Source: Micrococcus lacusdianchii (GTDB taxonomy: Bacteria > Actinomycetota > Actinomycetes > Actinomycetales > Micrococcaceae). Taken from it: DNA of 64,000 nt. Below the pieces are notes generated by a model, which ran no database searches, had not been told where the DNA came from, and saw only the letters and a program-made list of their open reading frames with translations. The stretch's first letter is position 1, and each line of letters begins with the position of its first letter. The stretch covers positions 1 through 64,000 of the forward strand of contig NZ_JAKNUW010000007.1 in NCBI RefSeq assembly GCF_023155805.1, in the 5' to 3' direction. Both the position numbers and the translations under genes were made by a program. Positions 29,185-38,326 of this stretch are shown here, piece by piece.

Positions 29185-30330
29185 TCAGCGGCGCGGACGC
29201 AGCTCGGCCAGGATCGCGCGCACCGCGTCCCGCCCGGCACGGTTGGCGCCCACCGTGGACTGGCTGGGCCCGTAGCCGATCAGGAACAGCCGCGGCTCGG
29301 CGACCGACCGCCCGCCGACGACCGCGATGCCCCCGTCCGGGGTGCGCAGGTGCAGGGGCGCCAGGTGCCGCATGGCAGGGCGGAAGCCGGTGCACCACAG
29401 GATGTCGTCAGCCGGCCACAGAGTCCCGTCCGGCAGTCGCACCCCCTCGGGCTCCACCGCCGTGAACATCGGGCGGCGCACCATCACGCCGCGGGTCTCG
29501 GCCTCCCGCACCCACGGCGCCCGGAACATCCCGGTGGCGCTGACCACCGACGCCGGCGGCAGGCCCGCCCGCGTGCGCTCGTCCACGCCCTGCACCGCCT
29601 CGGCCAGTCGTCCGGGGGCGGGGTCGTCGATCCAGTGCGGCTCCCGCCGGGTGACCCACAGGGTGTCCGCGGCGACGGTGGAGATCTCCGCCAGCAGCTG
29701 CGTGGCCGAGACGCCCATCCCGACGACGACCACGCGCCGCCCGGCGAAGTCCTCCTTGGCGCGGTAGTCGTGGGTGTGGCTCTGCCGCCCCCGGAAGCTG
29801 CGCTGCCCCGGCACCGCGGGCCAGTGCGGGGAGGTCCAGGTGCCGGTGGCGTTGACGATCCAGTCGGCGTGCCAGTCGCCGCCGTCGACGAGCACCCGGA
29901 AGCCGCCGCCCTTGGCATGCTCGACCTGGTGCACGGTCACGGGGCGGTGGACCGGCAGGTCGAACATCCGCTCGTACTCGGCGAAGTAGTCCGGGAGCAC
30001 CCGGTTCGCCCGCGCTGCGGGGTCGGCCGGCGGGACGGGGTGGCCCGGCAGCTCGTGGATGTGGTTGACGGTGCCCATGGTGAGCGAGTCCCAGCGGTGC
30101 CGCCACGCCCCGCCGGGGGCGGCGTCGGCGTCGAGCACGGCGAACGTGCCGGGGACGGTGCCGCCGTCGGCGGAGGCGGAGGCGGAGACGGACGGGCCCA
30201 GCGGCAGGAAGCCTCGACGCTGCAGGTGGTAGGCGGCGGACAGTCCGGCCTGGCCGGCCCCGATGACGAGGACGGTCACGTGCCGGGACTGTCCCGCGTC
30301 GGGGAGGGGGGTGGGCGTCGAGGACTCCAT
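29185..30330 (-). CDS. FAD-dependent oxidoreductase, flavin-monooxygenase type
   Basis: A 381-aa flavoprotein of the CzcO/flavin-containing monooxygenase group. The FAD motif VIGAGQAGLSAAYHL lies near residue 20 and the NADPH motif VVVVGMGVSATQLL near residue 200, with the WCTGFRPAM segment near residue 325. Possible roles are Baeyer-Villiger or N/S oxidation; nothing around it shows the substrate. A minus-strand TACCCT ends 6 nt before the ATG, so the transcript is probably leaderless. The next gene on the same strand begins 5 nt downstream. Confidence 0.9.
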   Translation of the reverse strand: MESSTPTPLPDAGQSRHVTVLVIGAGQAGLSAAYHLQRRGFLPLGPSVSASASADGGTVPGTFAVLDADAAPGGAWRHRWDSLTMGTVNHIHELPGHPVPPADPAARANRVLPDYFAEYERMFDLPVHRPVTVHQVEHAKGGGFRVLVDGGDWHADWIVNATGTWTSPHWPAVPGQRSFRGRQSHTHDYRAKEDFAGRRVVVVGMGVSATQLLAEISTVAADTLWVTRREPHWIDDPAPGRLAEAVQGVDERTRAGLPPASVVSATGMFRAPWVREAETRGVMVRRPMFTAVEPEGVRLPDGTLWPADDILWCTGFRPAMRHLAPLHLRTPDGGIAVVGGRSVAEPRLFLIGYGPSQSTVGANRAGRDAVRAILAELRPRR

Positions 30331-30336
30331 GGGGGC

Positions 30337-30342
30337 AGGGTA
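30337..30342 (-). promoter_or_regulatory. -10 element of the flavoprotein gene (leaderless)
   Basis: On the minus strand TACCCT lies 6 nt before the ATG at 30330. Confidence 0.6.
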
Positions 30343-30428
30343 CGCACCTGGACGGGCGCGCCACGGGGACGAGCGGGGCAGGAGCGTCCGCCCACAGCGA
30401 TCCCCTTCCCGCGCCGGGCCCTGACCGG

Positions 30429-30434
30429 TAGACT
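30429..30434 (+). promoter_or_regulatory. -10 element before the MFLLFV leader ORF
   Basis: TAGACT lies 7 nt before the ATG at 30442, the same geometry as at dapF. Confidence 0.6.
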
Positions 30435-30441
30435 CGGACGC

Positions 30442-30462
30442 ATGTTCCTGCTGTTCGTCTGA
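30442..30462 (+). CDS. Six-codon leader peptide MFLLFV upstream of GNAT gene
   Basis: ATG-TTC-CTG-CTG-TTC-GTC-TGA follows a canonical leaderless promoter and would be the first thing translated from this mRNA. It is followed at once by two 23-nt tandem repeats and then, 137 nt after its stop, by the GNAT gene. The arrangement resembles attenuation or drug-sensing leader ORFs, but that is inference. It is too short to support by codon statistics; the promoter spacing is the main evidence. Confidence 0.45.
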   Translation: MFLLFV

Positions 30463-30470
30463 CGTCGCCC

Positions 30471-30523
30471 GCCGTCGAGCACCTGCTCCGGCCGCCGTCG
30501 AGCACCTGCTCCGGCCGCCGTCG
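30471..30523 (+). repeat. 23-nt tandem repeat, two full copies plus a partial
   Basis: Identical units at 30471-30493 and 30494-30516, then 7 nt of a third (30517-30523). Each unit holds GAGCACCTGCTC, which can form a small hairpin with a 4-nt loop. The repeat lies in the leader of the GNAT gene and is not coding. Confidence 0.85.
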
Positions 30524-30598
30524 TCTCAGCCCGCTCCCGTCGTGGAAGCCGCCCTCGGGCGTGCCCGCGACCCGCTGATGAACATTCGAGGAACCCCC

Positions 30599-31201
30599 AT
30601 GAGCATCACTGTGCGCCCCTGCACGCCCGCCGACGAGGAGGCGTGGCTCCGTTGCCGCGTGCTGTCCTTCCTGCACAGCGCATACCTCGACGACGTCCGC
30701 ACCGCCCACTCCGTGCCGGCGCCCGGCCTCCGCCCCGAGGACTCCCTCCAGTGGGTCGCCGAGGACGAGGCCGGGACGATCGTCGGCGTGCTGGACGTGG
30801 AGGCTGGCGCCACCGGGACCGCGGAGGAGAACCTGGCGACGATCGACACGGTGGCGGTCCATCCCGACCACCGGGGCCGCGGGATCGCCGGGTCCCTCCT
30901 GGCCGCCCTGCTGCCGCACCTGCCCGCGCGGGTCACGACCCTGGACGCCTGGACGCGCGACGACGCCGCTGCGCACGCGTGGTACCGCGCAGAGGGCTTC
31001 GCCGTCGATCAGATGTACCTGCACGTGTACGCGGACGACGCGCTCGACGACGCCGCGCTGGAGGGGTTCACGACTCCGGAGGGCCTCTCCGTCCCGGTGA
31101 AGGCCTTCCTGCATGCACGCCTGGAGGACGAGACGGCCCTGCGCCGTCGCTTCCGCCGCGTCCACCGATGCCACCGCTTCGTCCGGGAGGTTGCCCGATG
31201 A
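30599..31201 (+). CDS. GNAT-family N-acetyltransferase
   Basis: A 200-aa protein whose first ~140 residues are a GNAT domain: ITVRPCTPADEEAW at the start and the acetyl-CoA motif A VHPDHRGRGIAGSLLAALL, then HAWYRAEGFAVDQMYLHV. The last ~55 residues are an extra basic tail ending RRFRRVHRCHRFVREVAR. ATG 30599 has a CGAGGA site about 7 nt upstream. Acceptor substrate unknown. It has an unusual leader with a micro-ORF and repeats. Confidence 0.88.
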   Translation: MSITVRPCTPADEEAWLRCRVLSFLHSAYLDDVRTAHSVPAPGLRPEDSLQWVAEDEAGTIVGVLDVEAGATGTAEENLATIDTVAVHPDHRGRGIAGSLLAALLPHLPARVTTLDAWTRDDAAAHAWYRAEGFAVDQMYLHVYADDALDDAALEGFTTPEGLSVPVKAFLHARLEDETALRRRFRRVHRCHRFVREVAR

Positions 31202-31290
31202 CGCAGCGCTGATCCCGGAACCGGCCTCACGGGAACCAGCGTGCCGTGGCCGGCCCGCCCGCGGACCCCTATCCGGTCTGCCCCACCCAC

Positions 31291-31296
31291 TACCCT
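31291..31296 (+). promoter_or_regulatory. -10 element of hflX
   Basis: TACCCT upstream of hflX would give a leader of about 35 nt that contains the AGAGGAG ribosome-binding site. Confidence 0.45.
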
Positions 31297-31337
31297 GACT
31301 ACACCGGGCCGCCGACCGAGCGGGCCCAGAGGAGACC

Positions 31338-32969
31338 ATGACTGAGAACACCCAGAACGACCGCGGCGCCACGCCCGAGACCGAGGACCAGGTCCAGGCC
31401 GTGATCGACCGCATTCTCGCGGCCGACGACGCCCGTCGCGCCCGCACCGACGCGGAGGACGGCGACGGCCGGGGCGACCGCCTCGACGGCGAGGGAGCCG
31501 GCCACCGCTCGGCCCTCGAGGGCCGAGCCCTGGCCCTGGCCGAAGGCGGGGACGCCCACACCGAGGTGGACGGCGACCAGGACGAGCTGGCCGCACGCCA
31601 CTCGCTGCGCCGCGTGGCCGGACTGTCCACCGAGCTGGAGGACATGTCCGAGGTCGAGTACCGCCAGCTGCGCCTGGAGCGCGTCGTGCTGGCCGGTGTC
31701 TGGACCGAGGGCTCCGCCGAGGACGCGGAGAACTCCCTCAAGGAGCTGGCCGCGCTCGCCGAGACGGCCGGCTCCGAGGTGCTCGACGGCGTCATCCAGC
31801 GCCGTGCCACCCCGGACCCCGCCACGTTCCTGGGCAAGGGCAAGGCGCGGGAGCTCGCGGAGGTCGTGGCGCTCACGGGCGCGGACACCGTGATCGTGGA
31901 CTCCGAGCTCGCCCCGTCCCAGCGCCGCGCGCTGGAGGACGTGGTGCGCGTGAAGGTGATCGACCGCACCGCCCTGATCCTGGACATCTTCGCGCAGCAC
32001 GCCACCTCGCGTGAGGGCCGCGCGCAGGTGGAGCTCGCCCAGCTCGAGTACCTGCTGCCGCGCCTGCGCGGCTGGGGCGAGTCCATGTCCCGCCAGGCCG
32101 GCGGCCGCGCCGCCGGCGGTGAGGGCATCGGCTCCCGCGGCCCCGGCGAGACCAAGATCGAGCTGGACCGCCGCCGCATCCGCACGCGCATGGCCAAGCT
32201 GAAGAAGGACATCGCGGGCATGCAGCCGGCGCGCGAGGCCAAACGGGCCAACCGGCGCCGCAACCGGGTGCCCTCCGTGGCGATCGCCGGGTACACCAAC
32301 GCCGGCAAGTCCTCCCTGCTCAACCGCCTCACCCACGCGGGCGTCCTGGTGCAGAACGCGCTGTTCGCCACGCTGGACCCCACCGTGCGCAGGGCCGTGA
32401 CCCCGGACGGGATCGGCTACACGCTCTCGGACACCGTGGGCTTCGTGCGCAACCTCCCCACCCAGCTGGTGGAGGCCTTCCGCTCCACCCTGGAGGAGGT
32501 CGCGGACGCGGACGTCATCCTCCACGTGGTGGACGGCTCCCATCCGGACCCGGAGGGGCAGATCGCCGCGGTCCGCGGGGTCCTCGCCGAGGTGGACGCG
32601 CACCGGATCCCGGAGATCATCGTCCTGAACAAGGCGGACGCCGCCGAGCCGGCGGTGATCGCCCGGATCCGGGCCAAGGAGCCCCACACCGTGGTGGTCT
32701 CCGCCCGCACCGGTGAGGGGATCGAGGAGCTCGAGCGCGCGATCTCCGCCACGATCCCGCGTCCGGACGTGCGCCTGGAGCTGCTCGTGCCGTTCACGGC
32801 CGGGCAGGTGGTCTCCCGCCTGCATTCCGTGGACGCCGAGATCCTCTCCGAGACGTACGAGGAGGGCGGCACCCGCCTGTCGGTGCTTGTGCGGCAGGAC
32901 GTGGCCGCGGACCTGGAGCAGTACCGCGTGGACGCGCCCGGAGGCGTGGCGGAGGCCGCCTCGGCATGA
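31338..32969 (+). CDS. hflX: GTPase HflX
   Basis: Ribosome-associated GTPase that splits stalled 70S ribosomes. The 543-aa product has an acidic, poorly conserved head (~90 aa), the HflX N-terminal domain (ATPDPATFLGKGKARELAE), the Gly-rich GIGSRGPGETKIELDRRRI linker, and the G domain with GYTNAGKSSL, DTVGFVRNLP and NKAD. The ATG has AGAGGAG just upstream. The neighbours (DinG-like helicase, lexA) match other Micrococcaceae. Confidence 0.96.
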   Translation: MTENTQNDRGATPETEDQVQAVIDRILAADDARRARTDAEDGDGRGDRLDGEGAGHRSALEGRALALAEGGDAHTEVDGDQDELAARHSLRRVAGLSTELEDMSEVEYRQLRLERVVLAGVWTEGSAEDAENSLKELAALAETAGSEVLDGVIQRRATPDPATFLGKGKARELAEVVALTGADTVIVDSELAPSQRRALEDVVRVKVIDRTALILDIFAQHATSREGRAQVELAQLEYLLPRLRGWGESMSRQAGGRAAGGEGIGSRGPGETKIELDRRRIRTRMAKLKKDIAGMQPAREAKRANRRRNRVPSVAIAGYTNAGKSSLLNRLTHAGVLVQNALFATLDPTVRRAVTPDGIGYTLSDTVGFVRNLPTQLVEAFRSTLEEVADADVILHVVDGSHPDPEGQIAAVRGVLAEVDAHRIPEIIVLNKADAAEPAVIARIRAKEPHTVVVSARTGEGIEELERAISATIPRPDVRLELLVPFTAGQVVSRLHSVDAEILSETYEEGGTRLSVLVRQDVAADLEQYRVDAPGGVAEAASA

Positions 32970-35068
32970 CGGGCACGGGGAGCGCGGAGGGGTCCGACGC
33001 GGCGCGGGACACCGTCGCGGCCACGGACCGGGAGCGCGAGGCGCTGCGGCTGCTGGACACGGTGGTCGAGGCCACCGGCGGCCAGCAGCGCGCGGGGCAG
33101 CGCGAGATGGTCCTGCAGGTGGCGCGCGCGCTGGAGTCGCGGCGCCACCTCCTGGTGCAGGCCGGCACGGGCACCGGCAAGTCCCTGGCCTACCTGATCC
33201 CCGCGCTCCAGCACGCCATGGACCAGGAGGACCCCGTCGTCGTCGCGACGGCCACGCTGGCCCTGCAGGCCCAGATCATGAAGCGGGACGCCCCGCGTCT
33301 GGTGGAGGCGCTCGCCGGCGAGCTGCCGCGCGAGCCCGTGGTGGCCCTCGTCAAGGGCCGCTCCAACTACCTCTGCCGCCACAAGGTGGACGGCGGCTAT
33401 CCCGGGGACGAGGGGGAGGAGACCCTCTTCGAGGTGGCCGACGACGGCGGCGCGCTCGGCACCCCCGGTGCCAGCACCTCCGAGCCGACGTCCCTACTCG
33501 GCAAGGAGGTCCTGTACCTGCGTGCGTGGGCGGACGAGACGCAGACGGGGGACCGGGACGACCTCGAGATCCCCGTGACCGACCGCGCGTGGCGGCAGGT
33601 GTCCGTGTCCGCCGTCGACTGCCTTGGCGCCTCCCGCTGCCCGATGGCGGAGGAGTGCTTCTCCGAGCGGGCCCGCGCGGACGCCGCCGATGCGGACGTG
33701 GTGGTCACCAACCACGCGATGCTCGCCATCAGCGCGTTCGAGGGGCTCGCGGTGCTGCCCGCGTACTCGGCCGTGATCGTGGACGAGGCGCACGAGCTGC
33801 AGGACCGCGTCACGGGCGCGGTGACGGGGCAGCTCTCCGGGTCGATCGTGCACGGGGCGGCCACCTCCCTGCGGCGGCACACCTCCGTGGCCGTGGAGGA
33901 CCTCGTGGCGGCCGCGGCGGGGATGGACCGCGCCTTCCAGGGCGTCCCGTCCGGGCTGATCCAGGGCGGACCGGACGACGTGCAGGAACAGGCGCTCACC
34001 GCCGTGCTGAACGCGGCGCGGCAGTGCTTCTCCGACCTCGGCAAGGACAAGGAGGGTGACGCCGACGGGGGACGGCAGATGGCCCGCTCGCGCCTGCTCG
34101 AGGCCGTCGAGGTCACCGAGCGGATGCTCGCGGCGCGTCCCGAGGCCGACTTCCCGGAGGTCCTGTGGGCCACCCGTCCCGGCCACTTCGAGCCCGGCGT
34201 GGGATGGCAGCCCGGGGACGAGGCCGACCCCCCGCAGCTCTACGTCGCCCCCATCTCCGTGGCGGGCAAGCTCCGCGAGGGCCTCTTCGGGAAGGCCACC
34301 ACCGTGCTCACCTCCGCCACTCTCACCGTGGGCCAGGGGGCCCGCCGGTTCGACTCGGTGGCCGGGGACGTGGGGCTGGCCGGACCTGACGCACCGGAGT
34401 ACACCGCGCTCGACGTCGGCTCGCCCTTCGACTACCCCCGTCAGGGGGTCCTGTACGTCGCCCGGCACCTACCCAAGCCGGGGCGCACCGCGTCCCCGGA
34501 GTCCCTCGACGAGCTCGAGGCGCTGTTGCGTGCCTCGAACGGCGGGGCCCTCGGCCTGTTCTCCTCCCGCCGCGCCGCGGAGGACGCGGCGGCCGAGATG
34601 CGCCGTCGCCTGGGGAAGAAGAGCACCGTGCTGTGCCAGGGGGATGCGACCCTCTCCGCGCTGGTCCGGCAGTTCACGGAGGAGCCGGACACCTCCCTGT
34701 TCGGCACCATGAGCCTGTGGCAGGGCGTGGACGTGCCGGGGCCCTCGCTCCGGCTCGTGGTGATCGACCGCATCCCATTCCCCCGGCCGGACGATCCCCT
34801 CTCCCAGGCCCGCACCCGGGACGTGGCCCGCCACGGCGGGAACGGCTTCATGCGGGTCTCCGCCACCCACGCGGCCGTGCGCATGGCGCAGGGCGCCGGC
34901 CGTCTGGTGCGGGCGCAGGGGGACCGCGGAGTGGTGGCCGTGCTCGATCCCCGCCTGGCCACCGAGCGCTACGGCGGGTACATCACGAGCGCCCTGCCGG
35001 ACTTCTGGCGGACCACGGACCGCGCCGTGGTCCGCGGCGTGCTGGCGCGTCTGGCCGAGGAGGCCTGA
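32966..35068 (+). CDS. DinG/XPD-like ATP-dependent DNA helicase
   Basis: A 700-aa superfamily 2 helicase. Walker A is GTGTGKS (residues 67-73) and the Walker B box is DEAH (273-276). Four cysteines at 137, 219, 225 and 231 are placed as in the 4Fe-4S domain of XPD/DinG, and C-terminal motifs (TSATLTVG, SLWQGVDVPG, GAGRLVRAQGDRG) are complete. ATG overlaps the hflX stop by 4 nt. Its stop lies 1 nt from the convergent lexA stop. Probably a DNA-repair helicase; no LexA box is directly upstream. Confidence 0.93.
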   Translation: MTGTGSAEGSDAARDTVAATDREREALRLLDTVVEATGGQQRAGQREMVLQVARALESRRHLLVQAGTGTGKSLAYLIPALQHAMDQEDPVVVATATLALQAQIMKRDAPRLVEALAGELPREPVVALVKGRSNYLCRHKVDGGYPGDEGEETLFEVADDGGALGTPGASTSEPTSLLGKEVLYLRAWADETQTGDRDDLEIPVTDRAWRQVSVSAVDCLGASRCPMAEECFSERARADAADADVVVTNHAMLAISAFEGLAVLPAYSAVIVDEAHELQDRVTGAVTGQLSGSIVHGAATSLRRHTSVAVEDLVAAAAGMDRAFQGVPSGLIQGGPDDVQEQALTAVLNAARQCFSDLGKDKEGDADGGRQMARSRLLEAVEVTERMLAARPEADFPEVLWATRPGHFEPGVGWQPGDEADPPQLYVAPISVAGKLREGLFGKATTVLTSATLTVGQGARRFDSVAGDVGLAGPDAPEYTALDVGSPFDYPRQGVLYVARHLPKPGRTASPESLDELEALLRASNGGALGLFSSRRAAEDAAAEMRRRLGKKSTVLCQGDATLSALVRQFTEEPDTSLFGTMSLWQGVDVPGPSLRLVVIDRIPFPRPDDPLSQARTRDVARHGGNGFMRVSATHAAVRMAQGAGRLVRAQGDRGVVAVLDPRLATERYGGYITSALPDFWRTTDRAVVRGVLARLAEEA

Positions 35069-35069
35069 C

Positions 35070-35774
35070 TCAGAGCGCGCGGAGCACGGTGACCACGCGG
35101 CCCATGATCTTCGCGTGGTCACCGAGGATGGGCTCGTAGGCCGTGTTCTGCGGCAGCAGCCAGGTGTGGCCGTCGCGCTGGCGGAACGTCTTGACCGTGG
35201 ACTCGTCGTCCAGGAGGGCCGCCACGATGTCCCCGTTGTCCGCGGTGTCCTGGCGGCGGACCACCACCCAGTCCCCGTCACAGATGGCGGCGTCGACCAT
35301 GGAGTCGCCGGAGATGCGGAGCATGAACAGCTCCCCCTCGCCGGTCAGCCGGCGCGGGACGGCCATGACCTCCTCCACCTGCTGGTCCGCGAGGATCGGC
35401 CCGCCGGCCGCGATCCGCCCGACCCACGGCACGTCCACCGACTCGCCGTCCGCGGCTCCGGTGTGCCGGGCCGGGACCAGCGGCACGGGGGCCGCGGCCG
35501 GCGCCTCTCCCGCGGGACGTCCGTCCGGGTCGAGGAGGACCTCGAGGGCGCGCGGCCTGCCCGGGTCCCGGCGCAGGTAGCCGAAGCGCTCGAGCTGGCC
35601 CAGCTGATGGGTCACGGAGGAGAGGGACGCCAGGCCCGCCGCATCGCCGATCTCCCGCATCGACGGCGGGTAGCCCCGCTCCGCGATGGCCTCCTGGATG
35701 GTGCGTACGATCCTGCGCTGCCGGTCCGTCAGGGGCTGCACGGCGGCGGACGGGGTCTGATCGGAGGAGGCCAT
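35070..35774 (-). CDS. lexA: SOS repressor LexA
   Basis: Represses SOS genes and self-cleaves on RecA filaments. The 234-aa product has the N-terminal winged helix ([20 protein letters not shown], with [13 protein letters not shown] as recognition region), the cleavage site Ala123-Gly124, and the catalytic dyad Ser158 (GDSMVD) and Lys195 (STVKTF). ATG 35774 is chosen for normal length; an upstream frame would add 41 residues of no family similarity. A minus-strand TAGGGT -10 lies at 35869-35874 with a LexA-like box at its -35 position, so it is self-regulated. Confidence 0.98.
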   Translation of the reverse strand: MASSDQTPSAAVQPLTDRQRRIVRTIQEAIAERGYPPSMREIGDAAGLASLSSVTHQLGQLERFGYLRRDPGRPRALEVLLDPDGRPAGEAPAAAPVPLVPARHTGAADGESVDVPWVGRIAAGGPILADQQVEEVMAVPRRLTGEGELFMLRISGDSMVDAAICDGDWVVVRRQDTADNGDIVAALLDDESTVKTFRQRDGHTWLLPQNTAYEPILGDHAKIMGRVVTVLRAL

Positions 35775-35868
35775 GCGGACGGTCCGTTCTCTCGGAAGGC
35801 GGGGGCTTAACGTGTCCGGCTCCGGTGGTGCCATGGGTGCAGCCCCAGGGAATGTGCTGGTGAGAGCG

Positions 35869-35874
35869 ACCCTA
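35869..35874 (-). promoter_or_regulatory. -10 element of lexA
   Basis: On the minus strand TAGGGT about 95 nt before the lexA ATG, with the LexA-like box 35895-35908 centred near the expected -35. Confidence 0.5.
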
Positions 35875-35894
35875 GTGGACCCCGAACCGCTCTT

Positions 35895-35908
35895 CAAAGA
35901 TATGTTCG
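35895..35908. promoter_or_regulatory. LexA-like box 1 (lexA side)
   Basis: CAAAGATATGTTCG has a perfect right half (GTTCG) of the CGAACRNRYGTTYG consensus and two mismatches in the left half. It overlaps the -35 position of the lexA promoter. Confidence 0.6.
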
Positions 35909-35927
35909 ATCCCTCCTGGGCGAGTCT

Positions 35928-35941
35928 CGAACGGATGTGCT
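35928..35941. promoter_or_regulatory. LexA-like box 2 (middle)
   Basis: CGAACGGATGTGCT has a perfect left half of the LexA consensus and two mismatches at its end. It touches the TAGAAA that could be the -10 of the LysM gene. Confidence 0.55.
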
Positions 35942-35962
35942 AGAAATGGGTTCGAACGAACT

Positions 35963-35976
35963 CGAACAGATGTTCG
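35963..35976. promoter_or_regulatory. LexA box 3 (LysM side)
   Basis: CGAACAGATGTTCG matches the actinobacterial LexA consensus at every defined position. It lies 35 nt before the LysM-protein ATG. Confidence 0.88.
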
Positions 35977-36011
35977 AACACCCGCAGCGGCGGGAGGAAG
36001 GCAGACAGCTC

Positions 36012-36413
36012 ATGACCCCCGTCACCACTGCACTCTCCCGGACCCCCCGGCTCCTCGGGCGGTCCCGCTCCGGCCACGCTCCGGCGCGCCCGTCGGCCCC
36101 CCTGCGCCTGACGCGCCGCGGCCGTCTCGTGTTCCGCGGGCTGCCCCTCATGCTGTCGGTGGCGGCCCTGACCGCCACGGCGGCGTTCTTCGCCGGAGTG
36201 ATGCTGTCTCCGCCGGCCGTCTCGGCGGACGTCGCCTCCGAGGACCTGGTCACGGTGACCGTGATGCCCGGGGACAGCCTGTGGTCCATCGCCCGGGACG
36301 CCGCCCCGGGGGTGGACCCCTACGTCACCATGGAGCGCATCGGTGAGCTCAACGCCCTCGAGGGGGGCGAGCTCGAGCTCGGCCAGGAGCTCTACCTGCC
36401 CCCGGTCCGCTGA
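36012..36413 (+). CDS. LysM-domain membrane protein, probable SOS division inhibitor
   Basis: A 133-aa protein with a basic cytoplasmic head, one transmembrane helix (about residues 46-68) and a C-terminal LysM domain ([19 protein letters not shown] to [13 protein letters not shown]). Divergent from lexA with LexA boxes between, it has the same position, layout and control as the SOS-induced division suppressors of other actinobacteria (M. tuberculosis Rv2719c/ChiZ; C. glutamicum DivS is analogous). ATG 36012 has GGAGGAAGG upstream. The function is inferred from context. Confidence 0.85.
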   Translation: MTPVTTALSRTPRLLGRSRSGHAPARPSAPLRLTRRGRLVFRGLPLMLSVAALTATAAFFAGVMLSPPAVSADVASEDLVTVTVMPGDSLWSIARDAAPGVDPYVTMERIGELNALEGGELELGQELYLPPVR

Positions 36414-36470
36414 CCGGTCCCCCGCAGGGTCCCGTTCCGTCGCATGGGGGAGGCCGGCGCGGCCCGTTCC

Positions 36471-36476
36471 TAGGAT
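36471..36476 (+). promoter_or_regulatory. -10 element of hisC (leaderless)
   Basis: TAGGAT lies 7 nt before the hisC ATG. Confidence 0.65.
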
Positions 36477-36483
36477 GGGCGTC

Positions 36484-37614
36484 ATGACGGACCTGAGCTC
36501 CCTGCCCCTGCGTGACTCCCTCCGCGGCCAGAGCCCGTACGGCGCGCCTCAGCTGGACGTGCCGTCCATGCTCAACACCAACGAGAACACGCACCCGGTC
36601 CCGCCGCAGGTGGCCGAGGCCATCACCGCACGGGTCGCGACGGTCGCCGGTGGGCTCAACCGCTATCCGGACCGGGAGTTCACCGAGCTGCGGGAGCGGC
36701 TGGCCACCTACCTGGGTCACGGCATCGCCCCGGACCAGGTCTGGGCCGGCAACGGCTCGAACGAGGTGCTCCAGCAGATCCTCCAGGCCTTCGCCGGACC
36801 CGGCCGCACCCTGTTGAGCTTCCTGCCCTCCTACTCCATGTACCCCCTCCTGGCAGCCGGCACGGACACCGCCTTCGTGGACGGTGGCCGTGCCGCGGAC
36901 CACACGCTCTCCGCCGAGCACGCCGCGGAGCAGGTCCGCCGCCACCGCCCCCACGTGGTGTTCCTGGCCTCGCCGAACAACCCGACCGGCACCGCTCTCG
37001 GGCTCGAGACCATCGAGGCGGTGTACGCGGCGCAGGCCCGGAACGAGGACGAGGACGGCCACGGCGCGATGGTGGTGGTGGACGAGGCCTACGCCGAGTT
37101 CGCCCTCGAGGGGACACCGTCCGCCCTCACCCTGCTGCCCGGCCGCGAGCGGCTGATCGTCACCCGGACCATGTCCAAGGCGTTTGCGCTGGCGGGCGCC
37201 CGGCTCGGGTACCTCGCCGCGGATCCCGCCGTGACGGACGCCCTGCGGCTGGTCCGCCTCCCGTACCACCTGTCCGCCGTCACGCAGGCCACCGCGATCG
37301 CGGCGCTCGAGCACGTGGACGCGCTGCTGGAGACCGTCGAGGACATCAAGGGCCAGCGGGATCGGATCGTGGACGCCCTCCGCCAGCTCGGCCTGCGCCC
37401 CTCCGTGTCCGACTCCAACTTCGTGTTCTTCGGCCGGCTCCGCGATGCTCACGCCGTCTGGGAGGCCCTCCTGGCGCGCGGGGTGCTGGTGCGGGACGTG
37501 GGCATCCCCGAGCACCTGCGCGTCACCGCCGGCACGCAGGAGGAGACCACCGCCTTCCTCGACGCCCTCGGCGAGGTCCTCCGCGACGATCCGGACGCCG
37601 TCGTCCGCGGCTGA
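36484..37614 (+). CDS. hisC: Histidinol-phosphate aminotransferase
   Basis: PLP enzyme of histidine synthesis. The 376-aa product has the N-terminal [12 protein letters not shown] substrate loop, [23 protein letters not shown] and the PLP lysine Lys232 in [16 protein letters not shown]. Normal length for HisC. The leaderless promoter fixes the ATG. It is followed by hisB after a ~95-nt gap with a separate TAGGAT promoter, so the his cluster is at least two transcription units. Confidence 0.96.
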   Translation: MTDLSSLPLRDSLRGQSPYGAPQLDVPSMLNTNENTHPVPPQVAEAITARVATVAGGLNRYPDREFTELRERLATYLGHGIAPDQVWAGNGSNEVLQQILQAFAGPGRTLLSFLPSYSMYPLLAAGTDTAFVDGGRAADHTLSAEHAAEQVRRHRPHVVFLASPNNPTGTALGLETIEAVYAAQARNEDEDGHGAMVVVDEAYAEFALEGTPSALTLLPGRERLIVTRTMSKAFALAGARLGYLAADPAVTDALRLVRLPYHLSAVTQATAIAALEHVDALLETVEDIKGQRDRIVDALRQLGLRPSVSDSNFVFFGRLRDAHAVWEALLARGVLVRDVGIPEHLRVTAGTQEETTAFLDALGEVLRDDPDAVVRG

Positions 37615-37663
37615 GCCTCGCGGGCGCGGGCGTCACGCCCGGCCCACGCCCCCGCGGCCCGCC

Positions 37664-37669
37664 TAGGAT
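37664..37669 (+). promoter_or_regulatory. -10 element of hisB
   Basis: TAGGAT; expected transcript start near 37676 gives a ~33-nt leader carrying AGGAGG (37699-37704) before the hisB GTG. Confidence 0.55.
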
Positions 37670-37708
37670 GGACCGAGCCCACCCCGCACCATCTGCCCAG
37701 GAGGACCC

Positions 37709-38326
37709 GTGGCCGCCGAGATCGTCTCCGGACGCCGTGCCCGCATGCAGCGCACCACCAGCGAATCCGACGTCCGTGTCGAGCTGGACCTGGACGGCAC
37801 CGGTGTCGCGGACATCTCCACCTCGGTGCCGTTCTACGACCACATGCTCACGGCCCTGGCGAAGCACGCCCAGATGGACCTCACGGTCCACGCCACCGGG
37901 GACACCCACATCGACGTCCACCACACCGTGGAGGACGTCGCCATCACCCTGGGCGAGGTGCTCAGGACGGCACTCGGGGACAAGCGGGGCATCCGGCGCT
38001 TCGGCGAGGCCTCGGTGCCGCTGGACGAGGCGCTGGCGCGCGCCGTCGTCGACGTGTCCGGCCGTCCGTACCTGGTGCACGAGGGCGAGCCGGACGGGCA
38101 GCAGTACCACCTGATCGGCGGCCACTTCACCGGGTCCATGACCCGCCACGTCTTCGAGGCCATCACCTTCCACGCGGCCATCTGCCTGCACATGGACGTG
38201 GTCCGGGGCCGGGATCCGCACCACATCGTGGAGGCCCAGTTCAAGGCGTTCGCGCGGGCCCTGCGCGCGGCCTGCGAGGACGACCCGCGCGTCACCGACG
38301 TGCCCTCCACGAAGGGCGCGCTCTGA
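37709..38326 (+). CDS. hisB: Imidazoleglycerol-phosphate dehydratase
   Basis: Dehydrates imidazole glycerol phosphate. The 205-aa monofunctional enzyme has the two metal-binding motifs DIHHTVEDV-like ([13 protein letters not shown]) and the later [15 protein letters not shown], as well as [18 protein letters not shown]. Family length is 190-210. GTG start with AGGAGG five bases upstream. It overlaps hisH by one base (TGATG). Confidence 0.97.
   Translation: MAAEIVSGRRARMQRTTSESDVRVELDLDGTGVADISTSVPFYDHMLTALAKHAQMDLTVHATGDTHIDVHHTVEDVAITLGEVLRTALGDKRGIRRFGEASVPLDEALARAVVDVSGRPYLVHEGEPDGQQYHLIGGHFTGSMTRHVFEAITFHAAICLHMDVVRGRDPHHIVEAQFKAFARALRAACEDDPRVTDVPSTKGAL

Noticed and set aside
30471-30523. 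CRISPR-like array
   Set aside because: The 23-nt units are directly adjacent with no spacers and only two full copies; no cas genes.
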